Made by a program: the position numbers and the translations under genes
In this document: positions 47,065 to 55,125 of the stretch, one piece after another
How the letters are laid out: every line of letters starts with the position of its first letter
Position numbering within the stretch: the first letter of the stretch is position 1
NCBI GenBank assembly: GCA_023387755.1
Contig: JAEWHO010000030.1
Span: 1 to 64,000 of the forward strand
DNA: 64,000 nt
Direction: 5' to 3'
Source: Actinomycetes bacterium
GTDB lineage: Bacteria; Actinomycetota; Actinomycetes; Actinomycetales; Actinomycetaceae
Notes under the pieces: model-generated
Databases searched by the model: none
What the model saw: the letters and a program-made list of their open reading frames with translations, nothing else
What the model was told of the DNA's origin: nothing

Positions 47065-47635
47065 GTGAGTTCAACTCCAGCCGCCGCGAGCACTACCGCT
47101 GCCCTGGTGGCGCACCACCGGCGGGTGGTGCGCCGGCGGTGGCTCATCATCGCCGCCCTGTTCACTCTGGCTGTACTCGCATTCGTTGTCTCCACGATGG
47201 TGGGCGCGATTACGATTCCATTCGGCCAGGTGCTGCGCGGGCTGGTCAACCCCAACAGCCTCGATGACCAGACCGCCACGGTGCTGTACTCCCTGCGCCT
47301 TCCCATGGCCGCGGCCGCCATTACCACCGGGGCATCGCTGTGGCGTGGCGTAAGTGCAGAGACGATGATCTCTACTGGGGATCGGCCTGGTTTTCCTTTT
47401 TCAAGCTCTGCTCGCCCTCATCCAATACCGCGCCTCCACCGAGGCCCTCAGTCAGATCGTGTTCTGGTCGATGGGGTCCCTCACTCGCGCCACATGGATT
47501 GGCAATGCGATCCTGGCCGCTATCCTGGTGCTGGCGTTACCGATCTTTGCCGCCATCTCCTGGCAGATGACGGCCCTCGTGGGCGTACCCTTCTTCCTCT
47601 TCATCATCCTGACTAAGCGGAGGGCACAATGGTAG
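47065..47635 (+). pseudogene. Decayed FecCD-type iron ABC permease
   Basis: The first 90 or so residues read as a FecCD permease N-terminus (one membrane helix, then PFGQVLRGLVNPN and YSLRLPMAAAAI). The frame then breaks: from about 47371 a different frame gives GLVFLFQALLALIQYRASTE and QIVFWSMGSLTRATW, helix 5-6 sequences of the family, and then jumps from WQMTA straight to LVGVPFFLFIILTKRR, the C-terminal end. Two large internal segments are missing. The remnant still overlaps the ATPase start as an intact permease would. No iron-binding protein is nearby. Confidence 0.85.
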
Positions 47636-48390
47636 AGGTAGCGCTGCACATCAAGAACGCACATATCGGCTACGGGGCCGCGGCGGTTCTGCGAGACCTC
47701 ACCCTTCCCCCGCTGAGCGGCGGGCGCGTCGTCGGGCTACTCGGCCCTAACGCCTCCGGTAAATCCACGCTCATCCGCACTATCACCGGCATCCACCCGT
47801 TGCAGTCCGGCGAGGTGAGTTTAGAGCTCGACGGCGTCACGTGTGGCCCGGCTGAGCGACGTAAAGCATGCGGGTACGTGCCCCAGGATTTACCGACGAC
47901 GGCGAGCCTGACAGCCTTCGAAACAGCCTTGGTGGCTGCCCGCAGGCAGTGCGCCACCCCCGTCGAACGCACCGCCGAGGTATTCCACGAGCTGCAAATC
48001 GACCATATCGCCCACCGCTATCTGGGTGAGCTTTCGGGCGGGCAATGCCAGCTGGTAGGAGCCGCCCAGATGCTGGTGGGCCAGGCCGCCGTCATGCTGC
48101 TCGACGAACCCACATCGGCTCTGGATCTACACCACCAGTTATTCCTCCTCCAGCACCTGCGCGAGCGCGCATTGCGGGAAGGCAGTCTGGTAATCGTAGC
48201 CCTACACGACGTGAACCTCGCAACCCGCTTCTGTGACACTCTGCTGCTGTTACATAACGGTCAGCTGCATAACAGTGGCACCCCGGCTGAGGTTGTGCAG
48301 CCGGAGGTGACCCGGCAGGTCTATCGGGTGGAGGCAGAGATCGTGGACTATCACGGCATGCCGATTATGACGCCGCAGCACGCCTGCTAG
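47629..48390 (+). CDS. ABC transporter ATPase, FecE/iron-siderophore type (orphan)
   Basis: 253 residues. Walker A GPNASGKST, signature ELSGGQCQLV, Walker B VMLLDEPTSALD and the H-loop VALHDVNLA are intact. Sequence type matches siderophore, heme and B12 importers that pair with FecCD permeases. The preceding permease is a pseudogene, so the ATPase has lost its partner and may be inactive in practice or serve another permease. Last seven bases of the remnant frame overlap its ATG. There is no frameshift in this gene. Confidence 0.88.
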   Translation: MVEVALHIKNAHIGYGAAAVLRDLTLPPLSGGRVVGLLGPNASGKSTLIRTITGIHPLQSGEVSLELDGVTCGPAERRKACGYVPQDLPTTASLTAFETALVAARRQCATPVERTAEVFHELQIDHIAHRYLGELSGGQCQLVGAAQMLVGQAAVMLLDEPTSALDLHHQLFLLQHLRERALREGSLVIVALHDVNLATRFCDTLLLLHNGQLHNSGTPAEVVQPEVTRQVYRVEAEIVDYHGMPIMTPQHAC

Positions 48391-48486
48391 CTACGGCTAC
48401 CGGTCCTGCCCCTAAGGTCCCGCACGCCTGTTCTCGATCCTGAGCGCCCTCGCTGTACCACGGAAGTACCACATCACAGGATACGC

Positions 48487-48525
48487 AAAGCCCGGGATCA
48501 GATTTCCTCTCTGATCCCGGGCTTT
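48487..48525. terminator. Bidirectional terminator between ABC ATPase and tRNA-Ser
   Basis: 15-bp arms (AAAGCCCGGGATCAG / CTGATCCCGGGCTTT) with a nine-base loop. Confidence 0.88.
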
Positions 48526-48534
48526 CCACAACGC

Positions 48535-48620
48535 GGTAGCGGTGGGATTTGAACCCACGGTGGCTGTGACACCACACAGCATTTCGAGTGCTGCACCTTC
48601 GGCCGCTCGGACACGCTACC
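48535..48620 (-). tRNA. tRNA-Ser (anticodon CGA)
   Basis: 86 nt cloverleaf on the minus strand with acceptor GGTAGCG, anticodon stem CAGCA/TGCTG and loop CTCGAAA (anticodon CGA, codon TCG), a long variable arm, and T arm GTGGG-TTCAAAT-CCCAC. CCA is not encoded. Confidence 0.95.
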
Positions 48621-48670
48621 TTTAACGCGCTAAGCGCGCCCTCTCATCTTAGCGACAGCCCCTAAAATGC

Positions 48671-48702
48671 TGCAAACCCCGGATAACGGACCGGGGTTTG
48701 CA
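48671..48702 (-). terminator. Terminator after the first secreted paralogue
   Basis: 12-bp arms (TGCAAACCCCGG / CCGGGGTTTGCA), eight-base loop, 25 bp after the stop codon. Confidence 0.85.
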
Positions 48703-48726
48703 ACGGACCACAGTTCGGGTCAAAAA

Positions 48727-49506
48727 TTAGCCTGCGTATGGCGGCAGCTCTGGCAGAGACTGAGAGAGCCACGCGTCGCGCGGGTTGAGGCCAGCCCACG
48801 CATGCTTCGCATTGGTGGTGCCAGAGATGCTGTACGTCGTCAGCAGGTCACTATTCATGATGAAGTTCATGTAGTAGCCGGGGCAGTCCGGGGTGAGGGG
48901 GGACCACGGCTCCGCCACAGTACCCAGGCCACGCAAGAGGGTAAGAGTCACGGGGAAGGACATCATCAGGGTGCCGTACACCTCGCGCTGCAGCGCATTC
49001 GGAAATACCTGGTACTGCATATTGGTCTGCAAAGTACCGGTGTAAACCAAGCCACCACCGATAACGAGCGGCCCGCTATTCGGGCGCACGGTCAAACGGC
49101 CACTCCAGGTGTCGTGACCGGCAGCGTCCTTACGACCCATGGTCCACTGAGCCGGGGTGAGGAACTTGGCACCGCCGGTCTGCACCTTCTTCACGGTGCG
49201 CAGCACGACGCCGTCGGAGGCAAAGTTCATCTTGTAGCCGGTGACCTTGACAGTATTGCCGCTGTTATCAACGACCTGGGTTTGCGCTGTCTGCCAGGTA
49301 CCCAGACGCATATCGAAAGCGGAACCAAGGCCGCCAGCGGTCGCCTTATCAGTACCAACCACGCGGGTCCAGGAAATGACGTCCGCATTCTGGGTTCCAA
49401 AGCCGAGGGTATCTGCCGGTTGGCAAGAAACGATCGGCGAGGCTGCTAGCGCAGGGGCTGCCGAGGCTACCGCCACAGCAGGAACTGCCCATGCTGCACC
49501 TTTCAT
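48727..49506 (-). CDS. Secreted-family paralogue 1, start region disrupted by a stop codon
   Basis: 259 residues from the first usable ATG. It is homologous along its whole length to the next gene: shared DMRLGTWQT, TPAQWTMG/SPAKWTMG, LMMSFPV, TTYSISGTT, HAWAG and NPRDAW. The original start was probably the ATG at 49542, which has GGAG before it, but codon 2 is TAG; the codons after it still read ETFNPSRRTLMKGAAW, the Tat motif. Initiation at 49506 would drop the twin arginines, leaving MKGAAWAVP with a hydrophobic core and ALA site that could act as a weak Sec signal. No ribosome site precedes it. Either a recent pseudogene or a shortened form. Function unknown. Confidence 0.6.
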   Translation of the reverse strand: MKGAAWAVPAVAVASAAPALAASPIVSCQPADTLGFGTQNADVISWTRVVGTDKATAGGLGSAFDMRLGTWQTAQTQVVDNSGNTVKVTGYKMNFASDGVVLRTVKKVQTGGAKFLTPAQWTMGRKDAAGHDTWSGRLTVRPNSGPLVIGGGLVYTGTLQTNMQYQVFPNALQREVYGTLMMSFPVTLTLLRGLGTVAEPWSPLTPDCPGYYMNFIMNSDLLTTYSISGTTNAKHAWAGLNPRDAWLSQSLPELPPYAG

Positions 49507-49542
49507 CAGGGTACGCCGGGAAGGATTAAAAGTTTCCTACAT
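49507..49542 (-). other. Intact Tat-signal codons cut off by TAG at codon 2
   Basis: Reads ATG, TAG (49537-49539), then eleven sense codons in frame with paralogue 1, including SRRTL. GGAG precedes the ATG by six bases. Strong sign of a single-base nonsense mutation. Confidence 0.8.
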
Positions 49543-49734
49543 AGAGAACTCCATTGACTTAGGGGGGTTTAGCGAATCTACGGACCTAGAATCCTCTTTA
49601 GTGTCAACACAACTATAGACAGTTGACCAGCGCTTATCGTACATTTGTTGCCCATAACACCTTCTCATATGCTTAAACCGCTGTCTTTTCATTAAACCAG
49701 GCTGGGCGGGTGATTATGAGCGCACATATGTGCG

Positions 49735-49775
49735 GGTGCCCGCGCGCACAAGGGGACAGAAGGCGCGCGGGCACC
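49735..49775 (-). terminator. Terminator after secreted paralogue 2
   Basis: 13-bp arms (GGTGCCCGCGCGC / GCGCGCGGGCACC) and a 15-base loop, 26 bp after the stop codon. A second palindrome CGCACATATGTGCG lies just beyond it (49720-49733). Confidence 0.8.
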
Positions 49776-49801
49776 AAGATTTAACAAGGCACGACCTGAA
49801 A

Positions 49802-50617
49802 CTAGCCAGTGTAGGCAGGCAGCTCCGGCAGGCCATCGGACATCCAGGCGTCGCGCGGATTGAAACCCGCCCACGCATGTTTGCCTGCAGTGGTACCAGA
49901 GATGCTGTAGGTAGTGCCGAGACCGGAGTGGTAAATGAAGTTGATGTGGTAATTGCAATCAGTGGTGTATGTGATTGCAGGATCCAGGAAGTCCAGGAGA
50001 GTGATTTCAACCGGGAAAGACATCATGAGGGTCTTGTACGCTTCCCGGTCAGGGTGGCCAGCTACGATACCGCCGAGATAAGGCATATCAGTTTGCATGC
50101 TGGCGGTAAATACCAGGCCGGCCCCGATGGCAAGCGGGAGCGGGTTGTTTTCCCAAGTGAGGTTACCCTGCCAGGTGTCATTACCGGCAGCATCCTTGGG
50201 CCCCATGGTCCATTTAGCTGGGGACTTGAACTTAGCACCCCCAGAGGCAACCTTCGCGACCGACCGAATCGTCGCCGGCTTAAAACGCATGCGGTAACCG
50301 GAAACCTTCACGGGGTTACCATTGGCGTCAGCGAACACTCGGTTAGGCGTCTGCCAGGTGCCGAGGCGCATGTCGAAGAAGGACCCCTTGCGACCCGGAA
50401 CCCCCTTGGAATCCGAGGTTCCGACAGCACGCGTGAGGGAGAGAACATCAGCATTCTGATAACGGAAGCCGAGAGCATCGGCGCTTGGGCATGGAATTTT
50501 TACGGGAGAAGCTGCCATAGCAGGGGTTGCAGTTGCAACTGCAACAGCGGGGACGGCCCAAGCGGCCCCCTTCATCAAAGAACGCCGCGAGGGAGATAAC
50601 GGTTGCTTATCGGTCAT
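49802..50617 (-). CDS. Tat-exported protein of unknown function, paralogue 2
   Basis: 271 residues. Complete twin-arginine signal: SPSRRSLMKGAAWAVP, hydrophobic stretch, MAAS near residue 38. The mature part, about 235 residues, has few cysteines and predicted beta structure, with DMRLGTWQT, GNPVKVSGYRM and a conserved end TTYSISGTT, HAWAG, NPRDAW, LPELP shared with paralogue 1. No known domain recognised. GGAG precedes the ATG at 50617 by eight bases; the open frame to 50653 has no such site. The conserved Trp-rich C-terminus may be a ligand or surface-binding module (inference). Confidence 0.82.
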   Translation of the reverse strand: MTDKQPLSPSRRSLMKGAAWAVPAVAVATATPAMAASPVKIPCPSADALGFRYQNADVLSLTRAVGTSDSKGVPGRKGSFFDMRLGTWQTPNRVFADANGNPVKVSGYRMRFKPATIRSVAKVASGGAKFKSPAKWTMGPKDAAGNDTWQGNLTWENNPLPLAIGAGLVFTASMQTDMPYLGGIVAGHPDREAYKTLMMSFPVEITLLDFLDPAITYTTDCNYHINFIYHSGLGTTYSISGTTAGKHAWAGFNPRDAWMSDGLPELPAYTG

Positions 50618-50893
50618 ATGACACTCCGAGTGAAAGGTGCGTGCATGACGCACAAGACTTTAGGACACCTTTATCATAAGCATAACCCGTCATACTTTAT
50701 TCGAGACTTACAACATAATTATGATGCTACTGTCGAAGAAAGGCGTTAACTACGACGTTTGCCGACAATCATCGTGTAACTCGTGACAATTGTCGCAGGC
50801 TTGCCTTTTGAGAATCGAATGCGCAAAACATAGAGATAGCTTACAATGCACACCTATACTAATTCTTATAGCGTACAGGCTTGTTCTCAGTGT

Positions 50894-51412
50894 TTAATCT
50901 CGCACAAAACGCGAGCGCATAAGGTGCGCGGCTTCCCGCCCACACACTCCGGCGATGACGTCCACCCGGTGATTAAGTCGCGTGTCCCGCACTAGATCGC
51001 GCACCGACCCGCACGCCCCCGTTTTTGCTTCCCACGCCCCAAAGACCACCCGATCTACCCGTGCCAGAACCGCCGCCCCGGCGCACATCGCACATGGCTC
51101 CACCGTGACCACCAGCGTGCAGCCGTGCAGGCGCCATTGCCCACGCGCCTGACCGGCCGCCCGCAGTGCCAAAACCTCCGCGTGGGCGGTCGGGTCTGCC
51201 AGTTCCTCGCGGGCGTTAGCGGCTTCGGCCAGGACGCTGCCGGCGTCGTCGATAATCACTGCCCCAATGGGGATCTCACCGCACTCCCCCGCCGCCTTAC
51301 CCAGGGCGAGGGCGCGGCGCATAGGCCACTCCCACCGGTCACGTTCGAACAGCGGCGGTGGCGGCGGCACAATGAACTCACCCTCACCGGCGGTAGCACT
51401 GTTATAACCCAC
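50894..51412 (-). CDS. tadA: tRNA adenosine(34) deaminase
   Basis: 172 residues. The zinc-dependent deaminase fold is marked by HAEVLALRAA (His ligand and catalytic Glu) and PCAMCAGA (two Cys ligands). It converts A34 to inosine in tRNA-Arg(ACG). The N-terminus has about 25 extra residues including a proline run. The chosen GTG start has TACCGT exactly six bases upstream and no ribosome site; a GTG at residue 15 (near GAGGG) is the alternative. Divergent from upp with only 22 bp between start codons. Confidence 0.93.
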   Translation of the reverse strand: MGYNSATAGEGEFIVPPPPPLFERDRWEWPMRRALALGKAAGECGEIPIGAVIIDDAGSVLAEAANAREELADPTAHAEVLALRAAGQARGQWRLHGCTLVVTVEPCAMCAGAAVLARVDRVVFGAWEAKTGACGSVRDLVRDTRLNHRVDVIAGVCGREAAHLMRSRFVRD

Positions 51413-51418
51413 CCCTTA

Positions 51419-51424
51419 ACGGTA
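51419..51424 (-). promoter_or_regulatory. -10 box of a leaderless promoter (tadA)
   Basis: Minus-strand TACCGT, six bases (TAAGGG), then the tadA GTG. It overlaps the upp -10 box by two bases. Confidence 0.55.
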
Positions 51425-51428
51425 GCGT
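51423..51428 (+). promoter_or_regulatory. -10 box of a leaderless promoter (upp)
   Basis: TAGCGT, six bases (GGAGGT), then the upp ATG. The GGAGG is only one base from the ATG, too close for a ribosome site. Confidence 0.55.
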
Positions 51429-51434
51429 GGAGGT

Positions 51435-52073
51435 ATGCAGCTACACGTCGTGGATCACCCGCTTATCGCCCATAAACTCACCGTCCTTCGTAAAAAAGAC
51501 ACCCCATCGGCCACCTTCCGGCTCCTGGTTGATGAGCTCGTCACCCTACTCGCCTATGAGGCCACACGGGACGTTGCCACCACCACCGTGGACATCGAAA
51601 CCCCGGTGGCCACTACCACCGGCACACACCTGTCTACCCCGCGGCCGATTGTGGTGCCGATTCTGCGGGCCGGGCTGGGAATGCTCGACGGGATGACCCG
51701 CCTGCTGCCCACCGCCGAAGTGGGCTTCTTGGGTATGAAACGCGATGATGAAACCCTGCGCGTGGAAACCTATGCTAACCGCCTGCCCGATGACCTCTCC
51801 GGCCGTCAGTGCTACGTACTCGATCCGATGCTCGCGACCGGGCACACCCTTATTGCCGCGATTAACTATCTGCTGGAGCGCGGGGCCCGTGACGTCACCT
51901 GCCTGTGTCTATTGGCGGCACCCGAGGGCTTGGAGGCACTGAAACAAGAGATCGGCACCCGCGCTGAGGTCACCATCGTGACGGCCGCCGTCGACGAACG
52001 CCTCAATGAGCAGGCCTATATTGTGCCGGGCCTGGGTGACGCTGGTGACCGCCTCTACGGGATCGTTGACTAG
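51435..52073 (+). CDS. upp: Uracil phosphoribosyltransferase
   Basis: 212 residues; salvages uracil to UMP with PRPP. Motifs: [23 protein letters not shown] at the N-terminus, [12 protein letters not shown], the PRPP loop [12 protein letters not shown], and a C-terminal [15 protein letters not shown] that binds uracil. Full family length. A strong terminator follows. Confidence 0.96.
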   Translation: MQLHVVDHPLIAHKLTVLRKKDTPSATFRLLVDELVTLLAYEATRDVATTTVDIETPVATTTGTHLSTPRPIVVPILRAGLGMLDGMTRLLPTAEVGFLGMKRDDETLRVETYANRLPDDLSGRQCYVLDPMLATGHTLIAAINYLLERGARDVTCLCLLAAPEGLEALKQEIGTRAEVTIVTAAVDERLNEQAYIVPGLGDAGDRLYGIVD

Positions 52074-52106
52074 GCGCTAGACTCCCGGATTTTCCCGACG
52101 ACGACG

Positions 52107-52138
52107 CTCGCCCGCCGCGCTGACGCGCGGCGGGCGAG
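52107..52138. terminator. Terminator between upp and metQ
   Basis: 14-bp arms (CTCGCCCGCCGCGC / GCGCGCGGCGGGCGAG overlap) with loop TGAC, shared by the convergent genes. Confidence 0.85.
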
Positions 52139-52208
52139 ACTCATCCAACCAGAAAACTATCCGGTCACGGTATGACGGCTAATCGAGCTGTGAAAGGCAG
52201 CCAAACCG

Positions 52209-53072
52209 TTACTTGAAGGCCGGGATAACTTCACCATTGGGCCACTTCTGTTTGATGAACTCGGCAACCTGCGAGGAGTGGAGCAGTTCATCGAGCTTTT
52301 GGAGCGCCTCCTTCTTATCCGTATCGGTGCGGTAGGCAACCACATTCGCATACGGATTGTTCTCTCCGCTCTCCAACACGATGGCATCCTCGGCTGGTTT
52401 CAAACCGGCCTCCAGCGCAAAGTTGCCGTTAATAATGGCGGCATCAACATCGGGCAGCAGACGCGGCAGGGCGGCGGCTTCAGATTCGACGAACTCGATA
52501 TTCTTCGGGTTGGCTTCCGTATTGCCCTGGTAGTCGAGGATGGAAGCGTCCTCTTTATTGGCGTCTTTCAGCACGCCCTCTTTGACCAACAGTTGCAGGG
52601 CGCGGGCCTGGTTGGAGGGGTCATTGGAAATACCCACTTTGGCCCCATCAGCCAGTTCAGCAATATCCTTGATCTTTTCGGAATACACCCCATACGGTTC
52701 AATATGGACGCCGTCGAAATGCTCGAACTGGTACCCCTTTTCCGCCACCTCGGCTTCGAAATAGGGCACGTGCTGGAAGAAGTTAGCGTCCAGCTCCCCT
52801 TCGGATAGCGCCACATTCGGCTGCACATAGTCGGTGTACTCGACGATCTTTAAATCCAGCCCCGCATCCTTAGCAAGATTATCCTGGACGAACTGCAGGA
52901 TATCTCCGTGCGGCACGGGGCTCGCCCCGATGGTGAGGGTAGTGGCGCCATCGGCATTCGCGGAGGAAGCGGTTGCGCCGGCGTCGTCGCCCTTATTTCC
53001 CGAACAGGCGGCGAGGGAGGCGAGGCAGACGGTGGACGCAATAGCAATGGCGCGGCGGATAAACGTTGACAT
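52209..53072 (-). CDS. metQ: Methionine ABC transporter substrate-binding lipoprotein
   Basis: 287 residues of the NlpA/MetQ family. Lipobox LASLAAC near residue 23; mature part with ASPVPHGDILQFV, VDFFQHVPYFEAE-type EGELDANFFQHVPYFEA, IEPYGVYSEKIK and EAALKPAEDA-type AGLKPAEDAIVLE. It hands methionine to MetNI. Last gene of a metN-metI-metQ operon read from the SAM riboswitch, with a 66-bp gap after metI. Confidence 0.93.
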   Translation of the reverse strand: MSTFIRRAIAIASTVCLASLAACSGNKGDDAGATASSANADGATTLTIGASPVPHGDILQFVQDNLAKDAGLDLKIVEYTDYVQPNVALSEGELDANFFQHVPYFEAEVAEKGYQFEHFDGVHIEPYGVYSEKIKDIAELADGAKVGISNDPSNQARALQLLVKEGVLKDANKEDASILDYQGNTEANPKNIEFVESEAAALPRLLPDVDAAIINGNFALEAGLKPAEDAIVLESGENNPYANVVAYRTDTDKKEALQKLDELLHSSQVAEFIKQKWPNGEVIPAFK

Positions 53073-53138
53073 GATGATAGGTCCTTTCCAGAAGAATAAT
53101 GGAGTGCTGGGGTGGAGGGTGCCCCGGTTAGCGGTTCC

Positions 53139-53876
53139 TCAGCGGTGATCCACTAACCGGCTGAGCATGTCACCCATCATCTGAACGGCCTGCACGATAA
53201 CGAGCATGATAACGACCGTGGCGATCATAGTGTCGGTCTGGTAGCGCTGGTAACCGAAGTTATAGGCGAGCGTTCCCAGACCCCCGCCCCCAAGCGCACC
53301 GGCGACGGCGGAGTATCCGACCACCGTAATCACCAGCACGGTGATCGCCTGAACGATGCCGGGGAGAGCTTCTCGCACCTGGACGGTCATGATTTGCCGT
53401 CCTGTTGCCCCCATCATGGTGGCGGCTTCCGCTTTCCCAGGGTCGACGCCGAGGATGGCGGTTTCCACCAGGCGGGCAAAGAACGGGATCGCGGCTACCG
53501 CAAGGGGCACCACCGCGGCAGTCCACCCAATCGAGGTACCCATGATTGTTCGGGTCACCGGGATCAGCGCGATCATCAAGATAATGAACGGGATCGACCG
53601 CCCCACATTCACCACGGCAGCCAACACGGCGTGGATGGTTCGCTGCGGGGTAATCCCGCGTTTGGCGGTTGCCACCAGGGCCAGGCCGAGCGGCAATCCG
53701 ATGGCCACGGTGATAAGGGAGGCGACAACGGTCATGCCGAGGGTTTCCAACGTGGCCGGTAGCAGCCGCTCGGTAATGGCTGGGTTGTCGAACCAGGTGG
53801 GTTTATCCACCCGGCCGGGGGTGAGTGGGAGGGCGGCGGGCAGTGCGCTGGGGAGCGCGAATAGCGAGTTAAGCAC
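53139..53876 (-). CDS. metI: Methionine ABC transporter permease
   Basis: 245 residues with about five membrane helices. The permease motif ILGVDPGKAEAATMMGATGRQIM gives the EAA loop. The start is the GTG at 53876, which overlaps the last eight bases of metN; an open frame to 54026 lies inside metN and is not credible. The first 30 residues are less hydrophobic than in the usual 220-residue MetI. Confidence 0.92.
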   Translation of the reverse strand: MLNSLFALPSALPAALPLTPGRVDKPTWFDNPAITERLLPATLETLGMTVVASLITVAIGLPLGLALVATAKRGITPQRTIHAVLAAVVNVGRSIPFIILMIALIPVTRTIMGTSIGWTAAVVPLAVAAIPFFARLVETAILGVDPGKAEAATMMGATGRQIMTVQVREALPGIVQAITVLVITVVGYSAVAGALGGGGLGTLAYNFGYQRYQTDTMIATVVIMLVIVQAVQMMGDMLSRLVDHR

Positions 53877-54852
53877 TGGCAGCCACCTCCAAGACGCTGG
53901 CCGCCACACCCTGGTCAGCAAGCGCCGCGCAGGCGGCCTGCGCCGTCGGGCGGGCCACGGTAGCGATGAGCCGGCCCACCTGTGCGGTTCCGATTGTTTC
54001 GAAGGTGCCAGCGGCAATATCACCACCCAGATCCGCCACGGCGCGCAACACGCGTGCGCCGGTGGGATCTCCCGGTTCGGAGGTAAACATTAGATCTAAG
54101 GCACTCTGGTCTGCCGGGATCGGCGGTAGCGATGGCGCGGGTACGAGGGCACGCGCCAAACGCGAGGCGGGGTCAGCCACAATATCGGCTAGTGCTCCGG
54201 TTTCTGCGACGGTTCCGGCCTCCAACAGAGTGGCGGAATCACAGATTTCCCGCACCACGCCCATCTCGTGGGTCACGATGACGACGGTGACGCCGAGCCG
54301 GTCACACACATCGCGTAGCAGGTGCAAGATCGCGGCAGTGGTATCGGTATCGAGCGCTGAGGTCGGCTCATCGGCCAGCAGCACGGGCGGCCGAGTGGCC
54401 AACGCCCGCGCGATCCCCACGCGCTGTTTCTGCCCGCCGGACAACTGCGCCGGGTAGGCATCCCCACGGCCCTGCAGGCCCACGATCTCAAGCAGTTCAT
54501 GTACACGCTCGCGGATCTGCTTACTGGGCGTGCCAGTGATGGCGAGCGGGTAGGCGATATTGGCAGCGGCAGTGCGTTGGTCGAAAAGGTTGACGTGTTG
54601 GAAGACCATACCGATCCGCCGCCGCAGGGAGCGGCGGGCGCGGGAGTTAGCCGCGGACACTTCGACGTCGTCAACGATTACCCGGCCTTCATCGGGGGTC
54701 ACTAAACCGGTCAGGCAACCAACGAGGGTGGATTTCCCCGCGCCGGACGGGCCCACAATCCCGTGGATGGTGGCGCGGTCAACGGTGAGGTTGACGCCGC
54801 TGAGAGCGGTTACGGAGCCGTAGCGTTTGCCGACTCCCGCGAGGGTAATCAT
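53869..54852 (-). CDS. metN: Methionine ABC transporter ATPase
   Basis: 327 residues. Walker A GPSGAGKST, signature LSGGQKQRV, Walker B VLLADEPTSALD and H-loop VTHEMGVV; the C-terminal 90 residues form the NIL domain (SALDLMFTSEPGDPTGARVLRAVADLGGDIAAG) that senses methionine and inhibits transport. First gene of the operon; GGAGGA lies five bases before the ATG and overlaps the riboswitch end. Confidence 0.95.
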   Translation of the reverse strand: MITLAGVGKRYGSVTALSGVNLTVDRATIHGIVGPSGAGKSTLVGCLTGLVTPDEGRVIVDDVEVSAANSRARRSLRRRIGMVFQHVNLFDQRTAAANIAYPLAITGTPSKQIRERVHELLEIVGLQGRGDAYPAQLSGGQKQRVGIARALATRPPVLLADEPTSALDTDTTAAILHLLRDVCDRLGVTVVIVTHEMGVVREICDSATLLEAGTVAETGALADIVADPASRLARALVPAPSLPPIPADQSALDLMFTSEPGDPTGARVLRAVADLGGDIAAGTFETIGTAQVGRLIATVARPTAQAACAALADQGVAASVLEVAASA

Positions 54853-54859
54853 GCTTCCT

Positions 54860-54968
54860 CCATCGGTCCCGGCGTTAGCACCTCTCCCTATGCGGCAGGT
54901 GTCTACGCCCTGGTCCGCGGGGGTTGCTGCAGCGTCATCGAGCCGGGTCTCTCAGCTGCTCTGGATGG
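54860..54968 (-). promoter_or_regulatory. SAM-I riboswitch (S-box) controlling metNIQ
   Basis: The leader on the minus strand has the SAM-I core in order: P1 CCATC pairing with GATGG, then AGAGCAGCTGAGAGACCCGGC, CGATGA, GCTGC pairing with GCAGC, AGCAACC, and later AGAGGTGCTAACGCC. The 3' strand of P1 lies next to the GGAGGA ribosome site and shares its first two bases, so ligand-bound P1 may block translation of metN. No clear terminator hairpin follows. Confidence 0.9.
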
Positions 54969-55125
54969 TTGAGTACTACCATAGGCAGTCGGTCACCGGG
55001 AGGGCATATCCGTCTCCATATGTGAACACTTGTCGGGCAGAAAGCGCTCATTTAAGGTGTTTAACTAGCATCGGACAGGGCCCCGATTAAGTGTGGGCGG
55101 GGCAGCGCAATACGTGCCCACTGGG

